A stretch of DNA of 64,000 nt from Streptomyces sp. Ru72 (GCF_002920635.1 NZ_PQSR01000006.1:1-64000); one strand, 5' to 3'. Numbered from the stretch's first letter, positions 54,719-63,816 are shown. Notes: generated by a model not told the origin, from the letters alone. A program made the numbers and translations.

Positions 54719-55684
54719 GTGAAGTCCGACCGCCTGCTGTCGATCCTCCTGCTGCTCCAGACCCGCGGCCGCGTCCCCGCCCACGAGCTCGCCGAGCGGC
54801 TGGAGGTGTCGGTGCGCACCATCTACCGCGACATCGAGGCCCTCTCGGCCTCCGGCGTCCCGGTCTACGCGGAGCGCGGTCGGCACGGCGGCATCGAGCT
54901 GCTCGCCGGGTTCCGTACGGACGTCACGGGTCTGACCGCCGACGAGTCCCGCGCCCTGTTCATCCTGGCCGCCCAGGGCGCGCACGCCGCGCTCGGCCTC
55001 GACGCCGCCCTCGGCTCCGCGCTGCGCAAGGTGATGGCCGCGCTGCCCGCCCCCCACCGCCCGGCCGCCGAGGCCACCAGCCGCCGCATCCTGGTCGACG
55101 CCACACGCTGGAAGAGCGGCCCGCAGTCCGCCGTCGACCTGGACACCCTCCAGGACGCGGTGTTCGCCGACCGCCGCCTCAGGCTGCGCTACCGGCACAG
55201 CGGGGCCACCGCCCCGCGCACGTACACCGTGGACCCGTACGGGCTGGTCTCGAAGGCCGGCGTCTGGTACCTGGTCGCCGACCGCCGAGGCGCTCCCCGG
55301 CTGTTCCGCGCGGACCGGGTGCGCTCGGCGACTCTGCTGCCGGACCCGGTGCGGCGGCGTCCCGGTGTCGAACTCGCCGACGTCTGGGAGGTGCTGCGCC
55401 GACAGGTGGAGGAGCGGCCGGACGGCTTCGAGGTGACGGTCCGGGTGCGCCGCGGCATCCTGGACATGTTCCAGCGGCTGGCAGCGTCCGCGCTCGTCGC
55501 CCTGCCGGAGGACGACGGCGAGAGCCCCTGGGTGACCGCCCGGCTGTCCTACGGGTCCGTCCGCGAGGTGCGCCAACTGCTGATGTTCACCGACCGGCTG
55601 CAGGTGCTGGCACCGCCCGAGGCTCGCGAGGAACTGGCGCGGGCGGCGGCCTCCGTCGCGGAACTGTACCGGCGCGAGGACTGA
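54719..55684 (+). CDS. HTH-WYL transcriptional regulator (YafY/DeoR-like)
   Basis: A 321-residue regulator with an N-terminal HTH_11 domain (KSDRLLSILLLLQTRGRV, LEVSVRTIYRDIEALSASGVPV), a WYL domain (about 140-215: RLRLRYRHSGA, YTVDPYGLVSKAGVWYLVA) and a WCX C-terminal domain. WYL domains sense nucleic acid or small ligands. GTG 54719 was preferred because the family starts with KSDRLL; GTG 54713 is in frame. No ribosome site is present, so a leaderless message is possible. Likely regulates the divergent DinB-type gene. Confidence 0.88.
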   Translation: MKSDRLLSILLLLQTRGRVPAHELAERLEVSVRTIYRDIEALSASGVPVYAERGRHGGIELLAGFRTDVTGLTADESRALFILAAQGAHAALGLDAALGSALRKVMAALPAPHRPAAEATSRRILVDATRWKSGPQSAVDLDTLQDAVFADRRLRLRYRHSGATAPRTYTVDPYGLVSKAGVWYLVADRRGAPRLFRADRVRSATLLPDPVRRRPGVELADVWEVLRRQVEERPDGFEVTVRVRRGILDMFQRLAASALVALPEDDGESPWVTARLSYGSVREVRQLLMFTDRLQVLAPPEAREELARAAASVAELYRRED

Positions 55685-55880
55685 GTCCCGGGGCGAACGC
55701 GCAGGCCGGCAACGTGACTTGGCGTCCCTCTTGTCCGCCGCGCGGTCGCGTCACCGGACGCCCCGGGTCAAGCCCCAAGCGGCTCTCGCCCCTGGTCCTG
55801 ACGGCCTGCGGTGCGGGCGGCTCGTCGTCGGCGGGCAACGGCGACTCCGGGCAGCAGGCCCAGGGCTGGCCTCCCGCCCG

Positions 55881-56507
55881 TCACTCCTTCCAGTGGTGGC
55901 GGCCGATGCTGATCAGCCGCATCCGCTGGACGGCGAGCCGGGCCACCCGCTCCCGGTCCTCGGCGGCGCCCTCCATGGCCTCCAGGAACTGGGAGGCGGT
56001 CACCAGCATCTGGTCGACGTACAGACCGGCGAGCATCAGCAGGTCCTCCTCGCTCCACCCGGCGGACTCGGGGTGCTCGGCCAGCGCGACCTTCACCTCC
56101 TCGGCGAACCGGGCGAGTTGCCGGCGTATCGCCTCCCGCACCGGCTGGACGCCGCCGTGCCGTTCGCGGGCGATGAACCGTACGTGTGCGGGGTACGCGT
56201 CCACATGACGGGCGATCAGGCCGACGGCGCGCTCGATGCGGTCGTCGCTGTCGCCGGTCGCGGAGACCGTGGACTCGATCATCGGATGGAGGCTGCCGAG
56301 GGCCTCCTCGACCAGCTCCACGCCGAGATCCGCGGTCGACCGGAAATGCCGGTAGAAGGCGGTGGGTGCGACGCCGACCGCCCGGGTGACCTCGCGCAGA
56401 CCCAGGCTGCTCAGGCTCTGCTCCTCCAGCAGACCGAGCGCCGCGTCCAGCAGCGCCTGCCGGGTCTTCTGCTTCTGGGCCTGCCGGATGCCGAGGGTGT
56501 GACTCAT
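55881..56507 (-). CDS. TetR-family regulator
   Basis: A 208-residue regulator. The N-terminal HTH (about 12-60: KQKTRQALLDAALGLL, LGLREVTRAVGVAPTAFYRHF) is canonical, followed by a helical ligand domain with LIARHVDAYPAHVRFIARERHGG and a C-terminal WSEEDLLMLAGLYVDQML. The pattern resembles TetR regulators of fatty-acid genes (FabR-like), but the ligand is not shown. No ribosome site precedes ATG 56507; TTAACT is seven bases upstream as a -10 candidate. Divergent from a small membrane protein gene with palindromic sites between. Confidence 0.9.
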   Translation of the reverse strand: MSHTLGIRQAQKQKTRQALLDAALGLLEEQSLSSLGLREVTRAVGVAPTAFYRHFRSTADLGVELVEEALGSLHPMIESTVSATGDSDDRIERAVGLIARHVDAYPAHVRFIARERHGGVQPVREAIRRQLARFAEEVKVALAEHPESAGWSEEDLLMLAGLYVDQMLVTASQFLEAMEGAAEDRERVARLAVQRMRLISIGRHHWKE

Positions 56508-56513
56508 GCCATG

Positions 56514-56526
56514 CAGTTAACAACTG
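56514..56526. promoter_or_regulatory. Inverted repeat over the TetR gene promoter
   Basis: CAGTTAACAACTG: CAGTT and AACTG are perfect inverted arms around AAC. It overlaps the candidate -10 box of the TetR gene, so binding there would block its own transcription. Confidence 0.45.
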
Positions 56527-56572
56527 TTCTCTGTAATTGGAAAGCCATGGGACACGCTAGACTGGGAAGTCA

Positions 56573-56600
56573 GTGAACAAGTGTAACTACAACCGTTCAC
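56573..56600. promoter_or_regulatory. 28-base dyad-symmetric operator candidate (TetR type)
   Basis: Outer arms GTGAAC (56573-56578) and GTTCAC (56595-56600) and inner arms TGTA (56582-56585) and TACA (56588-56591) share one centre of symmetry at 56586/56587. It follows a candidate -10 box TAGACT (56558-56563) for the small membrane protein gene and lies 65 bases from the divergent TetR start. Confidence 0.6.
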
Positions 56601-56641
56601 CGAAACGTCACGAGAGGCATCCCGGAGGGGGATCTCGTCCC

Positions 56642-56809
56642 ATGCTGTTCCTCGTCGCCGCGCTCCTGCTGCTGGGCACCGTCCTGGGCACCGTGGCCCA
56701 CGCCCCGCTCTCCTTCACCCTCGTCGCCGCGGCCGTCATCGCCGTCTGGCTCGTGGTCTTCGCGGTCCGCGAGCGGCACGGGCGCCGTCGGCACACGTCG
56801 GCCCACTAA
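56642..56809 (+). CDS. Small membrane protein
   Basis: A 55-residue protein with two hydrophobic segments ([18 protein letters not shown] and [16 protein letters not shown]) and a basic His/Arg-rich C-terminus. No family with known function was recognised. ATG 56642 was chosen because GGAGGGGG lies ten bases upstream; a GTG at 56573 would lie inside the palindromic operator. The divergent TetR regulator likely controls it. The next gene, also a small membrane protein, begins 39 bases later, probably in the same transcript. Confidence 0.65.
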   Translation: MLFLVAALLLLGTVLGTVAHAPLSFTLVAAAVIAVWLVVFAVRERHGRRRHTSAH

Positions 56810-56848
56810 GACCGCCGTACGTCCTTCGACTCTCGGGAGCTGACCGTC

Positions 56849-57157
56849 ATGCAACTCACCGCCGTACGAACCAAGGACACCGCCGCACGCGGCAAGGCGA
56901 CCGCCGCTCCGGCCGGCCGCACCGGCGTGCGCGACGCGAACGGCATGGCCGTCGCGTCCTTCATCCTCGGCCTGCTCGGCCTGCTCGTCCTCAACCTCGT
57001 GCTGGGCCCGATCGCCATCGCCCTGGCCGCGGTGGCCCTGTGGCGCGGCACGGCCCGCCGGGGCCGCGCCCTGCTCGGCCTCGGCCTGGGCGTGGCGGAC
57101 CTGGTGCTCCTGGTGACGTTCATGCAGCTGGACCACACGGTGTCCTGGAGCTTCTGA
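56849..57157 (+). CDS. DUF4190-type small membrane protein
   Basis: A 102-residue protein with a polar N-terminal 30 residues, then two membrane segments ([31 protein letters not shown] and [17 protein letters not shown]). The [16 protein letters not shown] start and Arg/Gly turn are typical of DUF4190 proteins, whose function is unknown. ATG 56849 follows GGGAG by nine bases. Probably cotranscribed with the preceding small membrane protein gene. Confidence 0.8.
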   Translation: MQLTAVRTKDTAARGKATAAPAGRTGVRDANGMAVASFILGLLGLLVLNLVLGPIAIALAAVALWRGTARRGRALLGLGLGVADLVLLVTFMQLDHTVSWSF

Positions 57158-57243
57158 CCGCCGCCACCAGGAAGCGGGTGAGGTTGCGCCGACGCCCGGC
57201 CACACCGGCCACCGAACGGGTGGGGCCTAGAATTGGCGTCACC

Positions 57244-58407
57244 ATGGCATACCTCGACCACGCCGCGACCACCCCGATGCTCCCCGAGGCGGCAGAGGCC
57301 CTGACCGCGTACCTCGGCATCACGGGCAACGCCTCCTCGCTGCACGCATCGGGCCGCCGCGCCAGGCGAACCGTCGAAGAGGCCCGCGAAACCCTCGCGG
57401 AAGCCCTCGGCGCCCGCCCCAGTGAGGTGGTCTTCACCTCCGGCGGCACCGAGGCCGACAACCTCGCCGTGAAGGGCCTGTTCTGGGCCCGCCGCGCCGC
57501 CGACCCGGCCCGCACCCGCGTCCTCGCCAGCCCCGTGGAACACCACGCCGTCCTGGACGCCGTCCACTGGCTCGGCGAACACGAGGGCGCCACCGTCGAG
57601 TACCTGCCCGTCGACGCCTACGGCCGCGTCCACCCCGAGGCCCTGCGCGAGGCCATCGCCCGCGACCCCGACGACGTCGCCCTCGTGACCGTGATGTGGG
57701 CGAACAACGAGATCGGCACCGTCATGCCGGTCCGCGAACTGGCCGAGACCGCAGGCGAGTTCGACGTCCCGCTGCACGCGGACGCCGTCCAGGCATTCGG
57801 CCAGGTCCCCGTCGACTTCGAGTCCTCGGGCCTCGCCGCGATGACGGTCTCCGGCCACAAGATCGGCGGCCCGTACGGCATCGGCGCGCTCGTCCTCGGC
57901 CGCCAGTACAGCCCCGTCCCGGTGCTGCACGGCGGCGGCCAGGAACGCCATGTGCGCTCCGGCACCCTGGACGTGCCCGCCATCGCCTCCTTCGCGGTCG
58001 CCGGACGGCTCGCCGCCGAGCAGCGCGAGTGGTTCGCCCGCGAGATCGGCGCCCTGCGCGACGACCTGATCGAGGAGGTCCGCAAGGCGGTCCCGGACGC
58101 GATCCTGGGCGGTGACCCGGTGGACCGGCTCCCGGCCAACGCCCACTTCACGTTCCCCGGCTGCGAGGGCGACTCCCTGCTCCTGCTGCTGGACGCACAG
58201 GGCATCGAGTGCTCCACGGGCTCCGCCTGCACGGCGGGGGTGGCCCAGCCGAGCCATGTCCTGCTCGCCACCGGCTCCGACCCGGACCTCGCCCGCGGCA
58301 CCCTGCGCTTCTCCCTGGGCCACACGTCCACGGAGGCCGACGTGGCGGCGGTCGCGAAGGCGATCGGCCCCGCGGTGGAGCGCGCGCGCACGGCGGGACT
58401 GACCTGA
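57244..58407 (+). CDS. Cysteine desulfurase (NifS/IscS type)
   Basis: A 387-residue PLP enzyme that removes sulfur from cysteine as a persulfide. The PLP lysine is Lys206 ([10 protein letters not shown]) and the sulfur-accepting Cys329 lies in [27 protein letters not shown] and [13 protein letters not shown] are classical. With mnmA 0.8 kb downstream it most likely supplies sulfur for tRNA 2-thiouridine. ATG 57244 has no ribosome site; TAGAAT (57228-57233) ends ten bases before it, suggesting a nearly leaderless mRNA. Confidence 0.94.
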   Translation: MAYLDHAATTPMLPEAAEALTAYLGITGNASSLHASGRRARRTVEEARETLAEALGARPSEVVFTSGGTEADNLAVKGLFWARRAADPARTRVLASPVEHHAVLDAVHWLGEHEGATVEYLPVDAYGRVHPEALREAIARDPDDVALVTVMWANNEIGTVMPVRELAETAGEFDVPLHADAVQAFGQVPVDFESSGLAAMTVSGHKIGGPYGIGALVLGRQYSPVPVLHGGGQERHVRSGTLDVPAIASFAVAGRLAAEQREWFAREIGALRDDLIEEVRKAVPDAILGGDPVDRLPANAHFTFPGCEGDSLLLLLDAQGIECSTGSACTAGVAQPSHVLLATGSDPDLARGTLRFSLGHTSTEADVAAVAKAIGPAVERARTAGLT

Positions 58408-58441
58408 CACCGGCCTCCGAGCCCTGGCGGGCCTCCGGGCC

Positions 58442-59098
58442 CTACCGGGCCCGCGCCGCCCGCTCCCGCCGTACGAGCCCGATGTACCGCTCCCAGTCCC
58501 AGTGCGGCCCCGGGTCCGTGTGGTCCGTCCCCGGCACCTGGGCGTGCCCGATGATGTGCTCCCGGTCGACGGGTATCCCGTACCGCCCGCAGACCGCCGC
58601 TGTGAGCCGCGCCGACGCCGCGTACATCGCGTCGGTGAAGGACGACGCCCGCTCCACGAACCCCTCGTGCTCGATGCCGACGCTGCGCTCGTTGTACTCC
58701 CGGTTGCCCGCGTGGAACGCCACGTCCAGCTCGCGGATCATCTGGGTGACCCGGCCGTCCCGGCGCACGATGTAGTGGGCCGCCGCACCGTGCCCGGGGT
58801 CCTGGAACACCTTCACCGCGCTGCTGTAGCCGCCCTGGGTGACATGGATGATCACACGGTCTATTCCGTAGTCGTCCGGCCGGTCCGCGCGCCGCAGGTT
58901 CGCCGGCGACGCGGCCAGCCACAGGGCACCGGGGAAGTCGACCGCGCCCTGCACCCGCGGCTTCTCGACACCGGGCAGCCGCCACCACACATGCGCCAGC
59001 TCCCGCCGCGCCAGCACGGCCGTGCCCACGGCGGCCGCCGTGCCGCCGAGGATCAGCGCGCGCCGCCCGAGCCGCCGGTCGCCGTCCCTGTCCGCCAT
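58442..59098 (-). CDS. Exported N-acetylmuramoyl-L-alanine amidase (Amidase_2)
   Basis: A 218-residue cell-wall amidase. The N-terminus has a twin-arginine-like signal (GRRALILGGTAAAVG), then an Amidase_2 domain with zinc-ligand histidines in VIIHVTQGG, VAFHAGNREYNERSVGIEHEG and HTDPGPHW, and GHAQVPG. It cleaves the amide bond between muramic acid and the stem peptide. Start is ambiguous: ATG 59098 (preceded by GGGGGAT) and ATG 59110 (preceded by GGGGAT) lie in a 12-base direct repeat. It is convergent with the cysteine desulfurase and divergent from mnmA. Confidence 0.87.
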   Translation of the reverse strand: MADRDGDRRLGRRALILGGTAAAVGTAVLARRELAHVWWRLPGVEKPRVQGAVDFPGALWLAASPANLRRADRPDDYGIDRVIIHVTQGGYSSAVKVFQDPGHGAAAHYIVRRDGRVTQMIRELDVAFHAGNREYNERSVGIEHEGFVERASSFTDAMYAASARLTAAVCGRYGIPVDREHIIGHAQVPGTDHTDPGPHWDWERYIGLVRRERAARAR

Positions 59099-59182
59099 GT
59101 GATCCCCCATGTGATCCCCGCTGTGATCGTCAACGGATACTCCCCGACACCGGTTCCCGCGGCCCCGTACCCTTGAAGGGCT

Positions 59183-60307
59183 ATGACTGACACCCCGCAG
59201 CGCCCCCTCCGCGTCCTCGCCGCCATGTCCGGCGGGGTCGACTCCGCCGTCGCCGCCGCCCGCGCCGCCGAGTCGGGCCACGACGTGACCGGCGTCCACC
59301 TCGCGCTGTCCGCGAACCCGCAGTCGTTCCGCACGGGCGCGCGCGGCTGTTGCACCATCGAGGACTCGCGCGACGCCCGCCGCGCCGCGGACGTCATCGG
59401 CATCCCCTTCTACGTCTGGGACCTCGCCGACAGGTTCCGCGAGGACGTGGTCGAGGACTTCGTCGCCGAGTACGAGGCCGGACGCACCCCGAACCCGTGC
59501 CTGCGCTGCAACGAGAAGATCAAGTTCGCGGCGCTGCTCGACAAGGCGCTGGCGCTGGGCTTCGACGCGGTCTGCACCGGCCACTACGCGAAGATCGTGA
59601 CGTTGCCCGACGGCTCCCGCGAGCTGCACCGCGCCTCCGACATGGCGAAGGACCAGTCGTACGTGCTCGGCGTGCTCGACGACAAGCAGCTCGCACACGC
59701 CATGTTCCCGCTCGGCGACACGCTCACCACCAAGGACGAGATCCGCGCGGAGGCCGAGCGCCGCGGCCTCGCGGTCGCCAAGAAGCCCGACTCGCACGAC
59801 ATCTGCTTCATCGCCGACGGCGACACCCAGGGCTTCCTCGCCCGCCGGCTCGGCAAGGCCGAGGGCGACATCGTCGACGAGTCCGGCGCCAGGCTGGGCA
59901 CGCACGACGGCGCGTACGGCTTCACGATCGGCCAGCGCAAGGGCCTCAGGATCGGCACGCCGGCCCCGGACGGCAAGCCGCGCTACGTCCTGGACATCTC
60001 CCCGGTGACGAACACGGTCACCGTCGGCCCCGCGTCCTCCCTGGACGTCTGTGCCCTGACGGCGATCAAGCCCCGCTGGTGCGGAACGGCCCCGGACGGC
60101 CCCGGCACCTACACGGCCCAGCTCCGCGCCCACGGCGGCGAGACCGAGGTGACCGCCGAACCGGTCGACGGCGAGCTGAGGGTCCGCTTCACCGAGCCGG
60201 TCCGCGGTGTGGCCCCCGGCCAGGCCATCGTGCTGTACGACGGCACGCGCGTGGTGGGCTCCGCGACGATCGCCTCCACGGTGCGGGCGACGGCCGGGGT
60301 GGCGTAG
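59183..60307 (+). CDS. mnmA: tRNA-specific 2-thiouridylase MnmA
   Basis: A 374-residue enzyme that thiolates uridine-34 of glutamate, lysine and glutamine tRNAs. The ATP-pyrophosphatase loop SGGVDS is residues 16-21; catalytic cysteines are Cys106 ([13 protein letters not shown]) and Cys208 ([11 protein letters not shown]). [12 protein letters not shown] ends the C-terminal barrel. ATG 59183 follows AAGGG closely, and TACCCT (59168-59173) may be the -10 box. The cysteine desulfurase encoded upstream is the expected sulfur source. Confidence 0.95.
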   Translation: MTDTPQRPLRVLAAMSGGVDSAVAAARAAESGHDVTGVHLALSANPQSFRTGARGCCTIEDSRDARRAADVIGIPFYVWDLADRFREDVVEDFVAEYEAGRTPNPCLRCNEKIKFAALLDKALALGFDAVCTGHYAKIVTLPDGSRELHRASDMAKDQSYVLGVLDDKQLAHAMFPLGDTLTTKDEIRAEAERRGLAVAKKPDSHDICFIADGDTQGFLARRLGKAEGDIVDESGARLGTHDGAYGFTIGQRKGLRIGTPAPDGKPRYVLDISPVTNTVTVGPASSLDVCALTAIKPRWCGTAPDGPGTYTAQLRAHGGETEVTAEPVDGELRVRFTEPVRGVAPGQAIVLYDGTRVVGSATIASTVRATAGVA

Positions 60308-60330
60308 CCCGCGGCCACCGGTCCCAGGGG

Positions 60331-61113
60331 CTACCGGTCGAAGAAGTCCGCCAGCACCGGTGCCAGCACCGCGGGATCCACCACGTGGGTCTGGCCCTCC
60401 AGCGCGCGGTGTGAGCCTCGGGACGCCGCTCGGGCGATCGCCTCGGCCGCCCTGCGCAGCCACGGAGGGCTCTCGTCGCCCGAGACGGCCAGGACCGGGA
60501 CCGTGATCGAGGCCAGCCGATCCCGGGGCACCAGGCCGTCGCCCATCACGGCGTCGTCGTAGGCGAGGGTGTGCGCGATCGCCTCCATGTCCGCCCACAT
60601 GGGGGACTGGCGGGCGGTCGCGATCACCGCCTCGGCCAGGCCGGTGAGCCTCAGGAACAGCTCCACCGCGTCGCCGCGCCGACCGGCCGCGAGCGCCTCG
60701 GTCAGATTCCGCGTGTACTGCGCGCGCTCCTCGGCGCCACCCTCCCCGTAGTCGGCGAACGGCACCTCGTACACCGCGACCTGACGAACCGGCAGCCCGC
60801 CCGCAGCCGCCCGCAGCACGAGCGCGCCGCCCGACGAGACGCCGTACAGCGATGCCTCGCCGCCCGCGGCCTCGATGAGCGCCGCCAGGTCCTCGACCTC
60901 GCGGTCCACGGCGTACGGCGCGCTGTCGCCGCTCGCGCCGCGGCCCCGGCGGTCGTACACGGTGACGCTGAAGCGGTCCGAGAGGCGCGCGGCCAGGGGC
61001 GCCATTGTGGCGCCCGTGGACATCGCGCCGCTCACGAGGACGACCGCCGGGCCCTTACCGGTGCGTTCGTAGGCGATGGGGGTGCCGTCGCGCGAGATGG
61101 TCTGCTTGTCCAT
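60331..61113 (-). CDS. Alpha/beta hydrolase
   Basis: A 260-residue cytosolic hydrolase. It shows VVLVSGAMSTGATM (oxyanion region), YDRRGRGASGDSAPY, the nucleophile elbow GVSSGG and a terminal His in GQTHVVDP with an acid in AVSGDESPP. The substrate cannot be predicted. ATG 61113 has no Shine-Dalgarno site. It stops 23 bases after the convergent mnmA gene and is followed upstream by the DUF427 gene on the same strand, 36 bases away. Confidence 0.88.
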   Translation of the reverse strand: MDKQTISRDGTPIAYERTGKGPAVVLVSGAMSTGATMAPLAARLSDRFSVTVYDRRGRGASGDSAPYAVDREVEDLAALIEAAGGEASLYGVSSGGALVLRAAAGGLPVRQVAVYEVPFADYGEGGAEERAQYTRNLTEALAAGRRGDAVELFLRLTGLAEAVIATARQSPMWADMEAIAHTLAYDDAVMGDGLVPRDRLASITVPVLAVSGDESPPWLRRAAEAIARAASRGSHRALEGQTHVVDPAVLAPVLADFFDR

Positions 61114-61149
61114 GACTGAGAGACTGCCGCAGACCACGCCGCCAATCGG

Positions 61150-61473
61150 TCAAGACACCTCGACTTCGTAGAAGCAGAGGTGGTCCTTGATCCGGGCGAC
61201 GTCCGGCTTGGGATCCGGATACGCCCAGACGAGGTCCGGCGCGTCCGGCAGGGACCAGTACGACGCCGTTCCCTTGAAGGGGCAGACCGTGTGGGTGTCC
61301 GAGGGTGTCAGGAGGTCCGTCCGGACGTCCTCGACGGGGATGTAGTACCGCACGGGACAGCCTGTCTCGCGCAGTACCAGGGGGCGGTCGCTGTCCGCCA
61401 GGATCTGGCCACCGTGCACCACGCGCACGTGCCGGTCGCCCTGCTCGATGGTGATCGTGTGTCCTTCGGTCAT
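61150..61473 (-). CDS. DUF427 domain protein
   Basis: A 107-residue protein with the complete DUF427 pattern: VRVVHGGQILADSDRPLVL, YYIPVEDVRTDLL, TVCPFKGTASYWSL and DLVWAYPDPKPDVARIKDHL. The function of this small beta-barrel family is unknown. ATG 61473 has no evident ribosome site. It lies directly before the alpha/beta hydrolase gene on the same strand, and they may be cotranscribed. It is divergent from the LOG-type gene with a 51-base gap. Confidence 0.88.
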   Translation of the reverse strand: MTEGHTITIEQGDRHVRVVHGGQILADSDRPLVLRETGCPVRYYIPVEDVRTDLLTPSDTHTVCPFKGTASYWSLPDAPDLVWAYPDPKPDVARIKDHLCFYEVEVS

Positions 61474-61524
61474 ACCGGAAAAGCGCTCGCGGGGACCCGG
61501 TTCTTCCCGCGTACGGTGGTCGGC

Positions 61525-62064
61525 ATGAACATTTGCGTCTTCCTCTCCGCCGCCGACCTCTCCGAGACCTACACGCGGCCCGCCCGCGAGTTCGCCGAAC
61601 TGCTCGGCAAGGGCGGGCACACCCTGGTGTGGGGCGGCTCCGACGTCGGGCTGATGAAGGTGGTCGCGGACGGGGTGCACGAGGCCGGCGGCCGGCTGAC
61701 GGGTGTTTCCGTCGAGTTCCTCTCGCACAAGGCGAGGGAGGGCGTCGACGAGATGGTGGTCGCCAGGGACCTCGCCGAGCGCAAGAAGCTGCTCCTGGAG
61801 AAGGCCGACGCGGTCGTGATCATGGTGGGTGGCACCGGGACCCTGGACGAGGCGACCGAGATCCTGGAACTGAAGAAGCACGGGCACACCGACAAGCCGG
61901 TGGTCCTGCTGAACACCGCGGGTTTCTACGACGGCCTGAAGGAGCAGTTCCGGCGCATGGAGGACGAGGGCTTCCTGCCCAGGCCCCTCGCGGAGCTGGT
62001 GTTCTTCGCCGAGGAGCCGGTCGGGGCGCTGGCGTACCTGGAGGAGTCGCTGGGAATCCAGTGA
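61525..62064 (+). CDS. LOG-family (cytokinin riboside phosphoribohydrolase-like) protein
   Basis: A 179-residue Rossmann-like protein. The LOG signature appears as VVIMVGGTGTLDEATEILEL, a variant of PGGxGTxxE, with Arg in ARDLAERKKLLLEKADA and the glycine-rich GGHTLVWGGSDVGLM. Bacterial LOG proteins hydrolyse nucleoside 5-prime-monophosphates. The first Pro of the motif is replaced by Val, but the Thr and Glu are kept. TACGGT (61512-61517) lies seven bases before ATG 61525, with no ribosome site, pointing to a leaderless message. Confidence 0.87.
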   Translation: MNICVFLSAADLSETYTRPAREFAELLGKGGHTLVWGGSDVGLMKVVADGVHEAGGRLTGVSVEFLSHKAREGVDEMVVARDLAERKKLLLEKADAVVIMVGGTGTLDEATEILELKKHGHTDKPVVLLNTAGFYDGLKEQFRRMEDEGFLPRPLAELVFFAEEPVGALAYLEESLGIQ

Positions 62065-62079
62065 CGCGGTGGTGCGAGC

Positions 62080-62778
62080 ATGGCGGGCATGGCTACTCAT
62101 GTGATCACCGGTGCGGGCTCCGGCATCGGCGCGTCCGTCGCCCGCCGCCTGCACGCGCGCGGGGACGACCTGGTGCTGCACGCGCGCGACGCGGGGCGGG
62201 CGAAGGAGCTCGCGGCGGAGTTTCCCGGGGCGCGGACGCTGGTGGGCGACCTCGCGGAGCCCGACAGGCTGTCCTGGGCCCTCTCGCACCAGAGCCTGCC
62301 GGACCGGGTGGACTCCCTGCTGCACATCGCGGGCGTGGTCGACCTGGGACGGGTGGGCGAGCTGACCCCGAAGTCCTGGCACCACCAGCTGAACGTCAAC
62401 CTGGTCGCGCCCGCCGAGCTGACCCGCCTCTTCCTGCCGCAGCTGCGCGCCGCACGCGGCCAGGTGGTCTTCGTGAACTCGGGGGCGGGCCTGAACGCCC
62501 ACGCGGAGTGGTCGGCGTACGCGGCCTCCAAGCACGGCCTGAAGGCCCTCGCGGACTCCCTACGGGAGGAGGAGCGCGCGAACGGCGTCCGGGTCACCTC
62601 GGTCTACCCCGGCCGCACGGCGAGCCCGATGCAGGCCAAGGTCCACCAGCAGGAGGGCAAGCAGTACGACCCGTCCCGGTGGATCGACCCCGAGTCGGTG
62701 GCGACGACGGTCCTGATGTGCCTGGACCTGCCGAGGGACGCGGAGGTCAACGACGTGACGGTGCGGCCGGGGCGGTGA
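62080..62778 (+). CDS. Short-chain dehydrogenase/reductase
   Basis: A 232-residue SDR with GAGSGIG at the nucleotide-binding turn, NxxG-like HIAGVV, catalytic Ser in VNSGAG and the YAASK active-site motif. LHARD after the second strand suggests NADP preference. The substrate is unknown. Two starts are possible, ATG 62080 and ATG 62089, neither with a ribosome site; the second gives the more typical MATHVITGAG opening. It follows the LOG gene by 15 bases and probably shares its transcript. Confidence 0.87.
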   Translation: MAGMATHVITGAGSGIGASVARRLHARGDDLVLHARDAGRAKELAAEFPGARTLVGDLAEPDRLSWALSHQSLPDRVDSLLHIAGVVDLGRVGELTPKSWHHQLNVNLVAPAELTRLFLPQLRAARGQVVFVNSGAGLNAHAEWSAYAASKHGLKALADSLREEERANGVRVTSVYPGRTASPMQAKVHQQEGKQYDPSRWIDPESVATTVLMCLDLPRDAEVNDVTVRPGR

Positions 62779-62808
62779 GCGTACCGGCCGATTGCATAGG
62801 CTGCCGGG

Positions 62809-63816
62809 GTGAGTGAGAACAGCCAGTTCGCCTTCGGGGCCGCCACCGGCGTGGGGTCCATGCCCGGTGGGGACGCCCGGGAGGCGGCCAAGACCGTCAC
62901 CGGGAGCTTCGAGGACTTTCCCTTTCTTGCCGAGCTGCCCGCGCGGGGGCCCGGTGCGGACATGATCGGGCGGACCGCGGGGATGCTCGTCGACCTGTAC
63001 GCGCGCGTGGAGCCGAGCGGCTGGCGGTTCGGGGACCGGCCGGGGCGGGACACCCGGCGGGCGCGCGCCTGGCTCGGCGAGGACCTCGACGCGCTCGAGG
63101 AGTTCACGCAGGAGTACGAGGGAGCGCTGAAAGTGCAGGCGGTGGGCCCGTGGACGCTCGCCGCCGCGCTGGAGCTGAAGAACGGCGAGGCGGCACTGTC
63201 CGACCCCGGCGCATGCCGGGACCTCGCGGGCTCGCTCGCCGAGGGCCTTCGGATCCATCTCGACGAGGTGCGGCGCCGCGTCCCCGGCGCCCGGCTCGTC
63301 CTCCAGCTCGACGAACCCTCCCTCACCGCCGTACTGCGCGGCCGGGTGAGGACCGCGAGCGGCTACCGCACCCACCGGGCCGTGGACCGGCAGATCGTCG
63401 AGGCCACCTTGCGGGAGGTGATCGGCGTGCACACGGACGGCCCGGTCGTCGTCCACTCCTGCGCCCCGGACGTCCCGTTCGCCCTCCTCCGCAGGGCGGG
63501 CGCCGACGGGGTCTCGTTCGACTTCTCCCTGCTCACCGAGCGTGACGACGAGGCGATCGGGGAGGCCGTGGAGGGGGGTACACGGCTGCTCGCCGGGGTC
63601 GTACCGTCCGTGGACGGCCCATTGTCAGACCCTGCCGGTAGCGTCATGGGTGTCAGGACGCTGTGGCGCAGGCTGGGGCTGAATCCGGGGCTTCTCGCGG
63701 AGGCGGTCACGGTCACGCCGACGTGCGGGCTCGCGGGCGCCTCCCCGGACTACGCGCGCAGGGCGCTCGCCCACTGCGTCCGGGCGGCGAGATCCCTCGC
63801 GGACAACCCAGAGTAA
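62809..63816 (+). CDS. Cobalamin-independent methionine synthase-like protein (MetE C-terminal domain only)
   Basis: A 335-residue protein comprising one UROD/MetE-like barrel. It starts GAATGVGSMPGGDAREAAK and has metal-ligand candidates His-Ser-Cys (VVVHSCAPDV) and Cys in TPTCGLAGASPDYARRAL, as in the MetE C-terminal half. Full MetE is twice as long, so this is the short actinobacterial form; its methyl donor is unknown. TAGGCT (62797-62802) ends six bases before GTG 62809, with no ribosome site, suggesting a leaderless mRNA. ligA follows 15 bases later. Confidence 0.87.
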   Translation: MSENSQFAFGAATGVGSMPGGDAREAAKTVTGSFEDFPFLAELPARGPGADMIGRTAGMLVDLYARVEPSGWRFGDRPGRDTRRARAWLGEDLDALEEFTQEYEGALKVQAVGPWTLAAALELKNGEAALSDPGACRDLAGSLAEGLRIHLDEVRRRVPGARLVLQLDEPSLTAVLRGRVRTASGYRTHRAVDRQIVEATLREVIGVHTDGPVVVHSCAPDVPFALLRRAGADGVSFDFSLLTERDDEAIGEAVEGGTRLLAGVVPSVDGPLSDPAGSVMGVRTLWRRLGLNPGLLAEAVTVTPTCGLAGASPDYARRALAHCVRAARSLADNPE

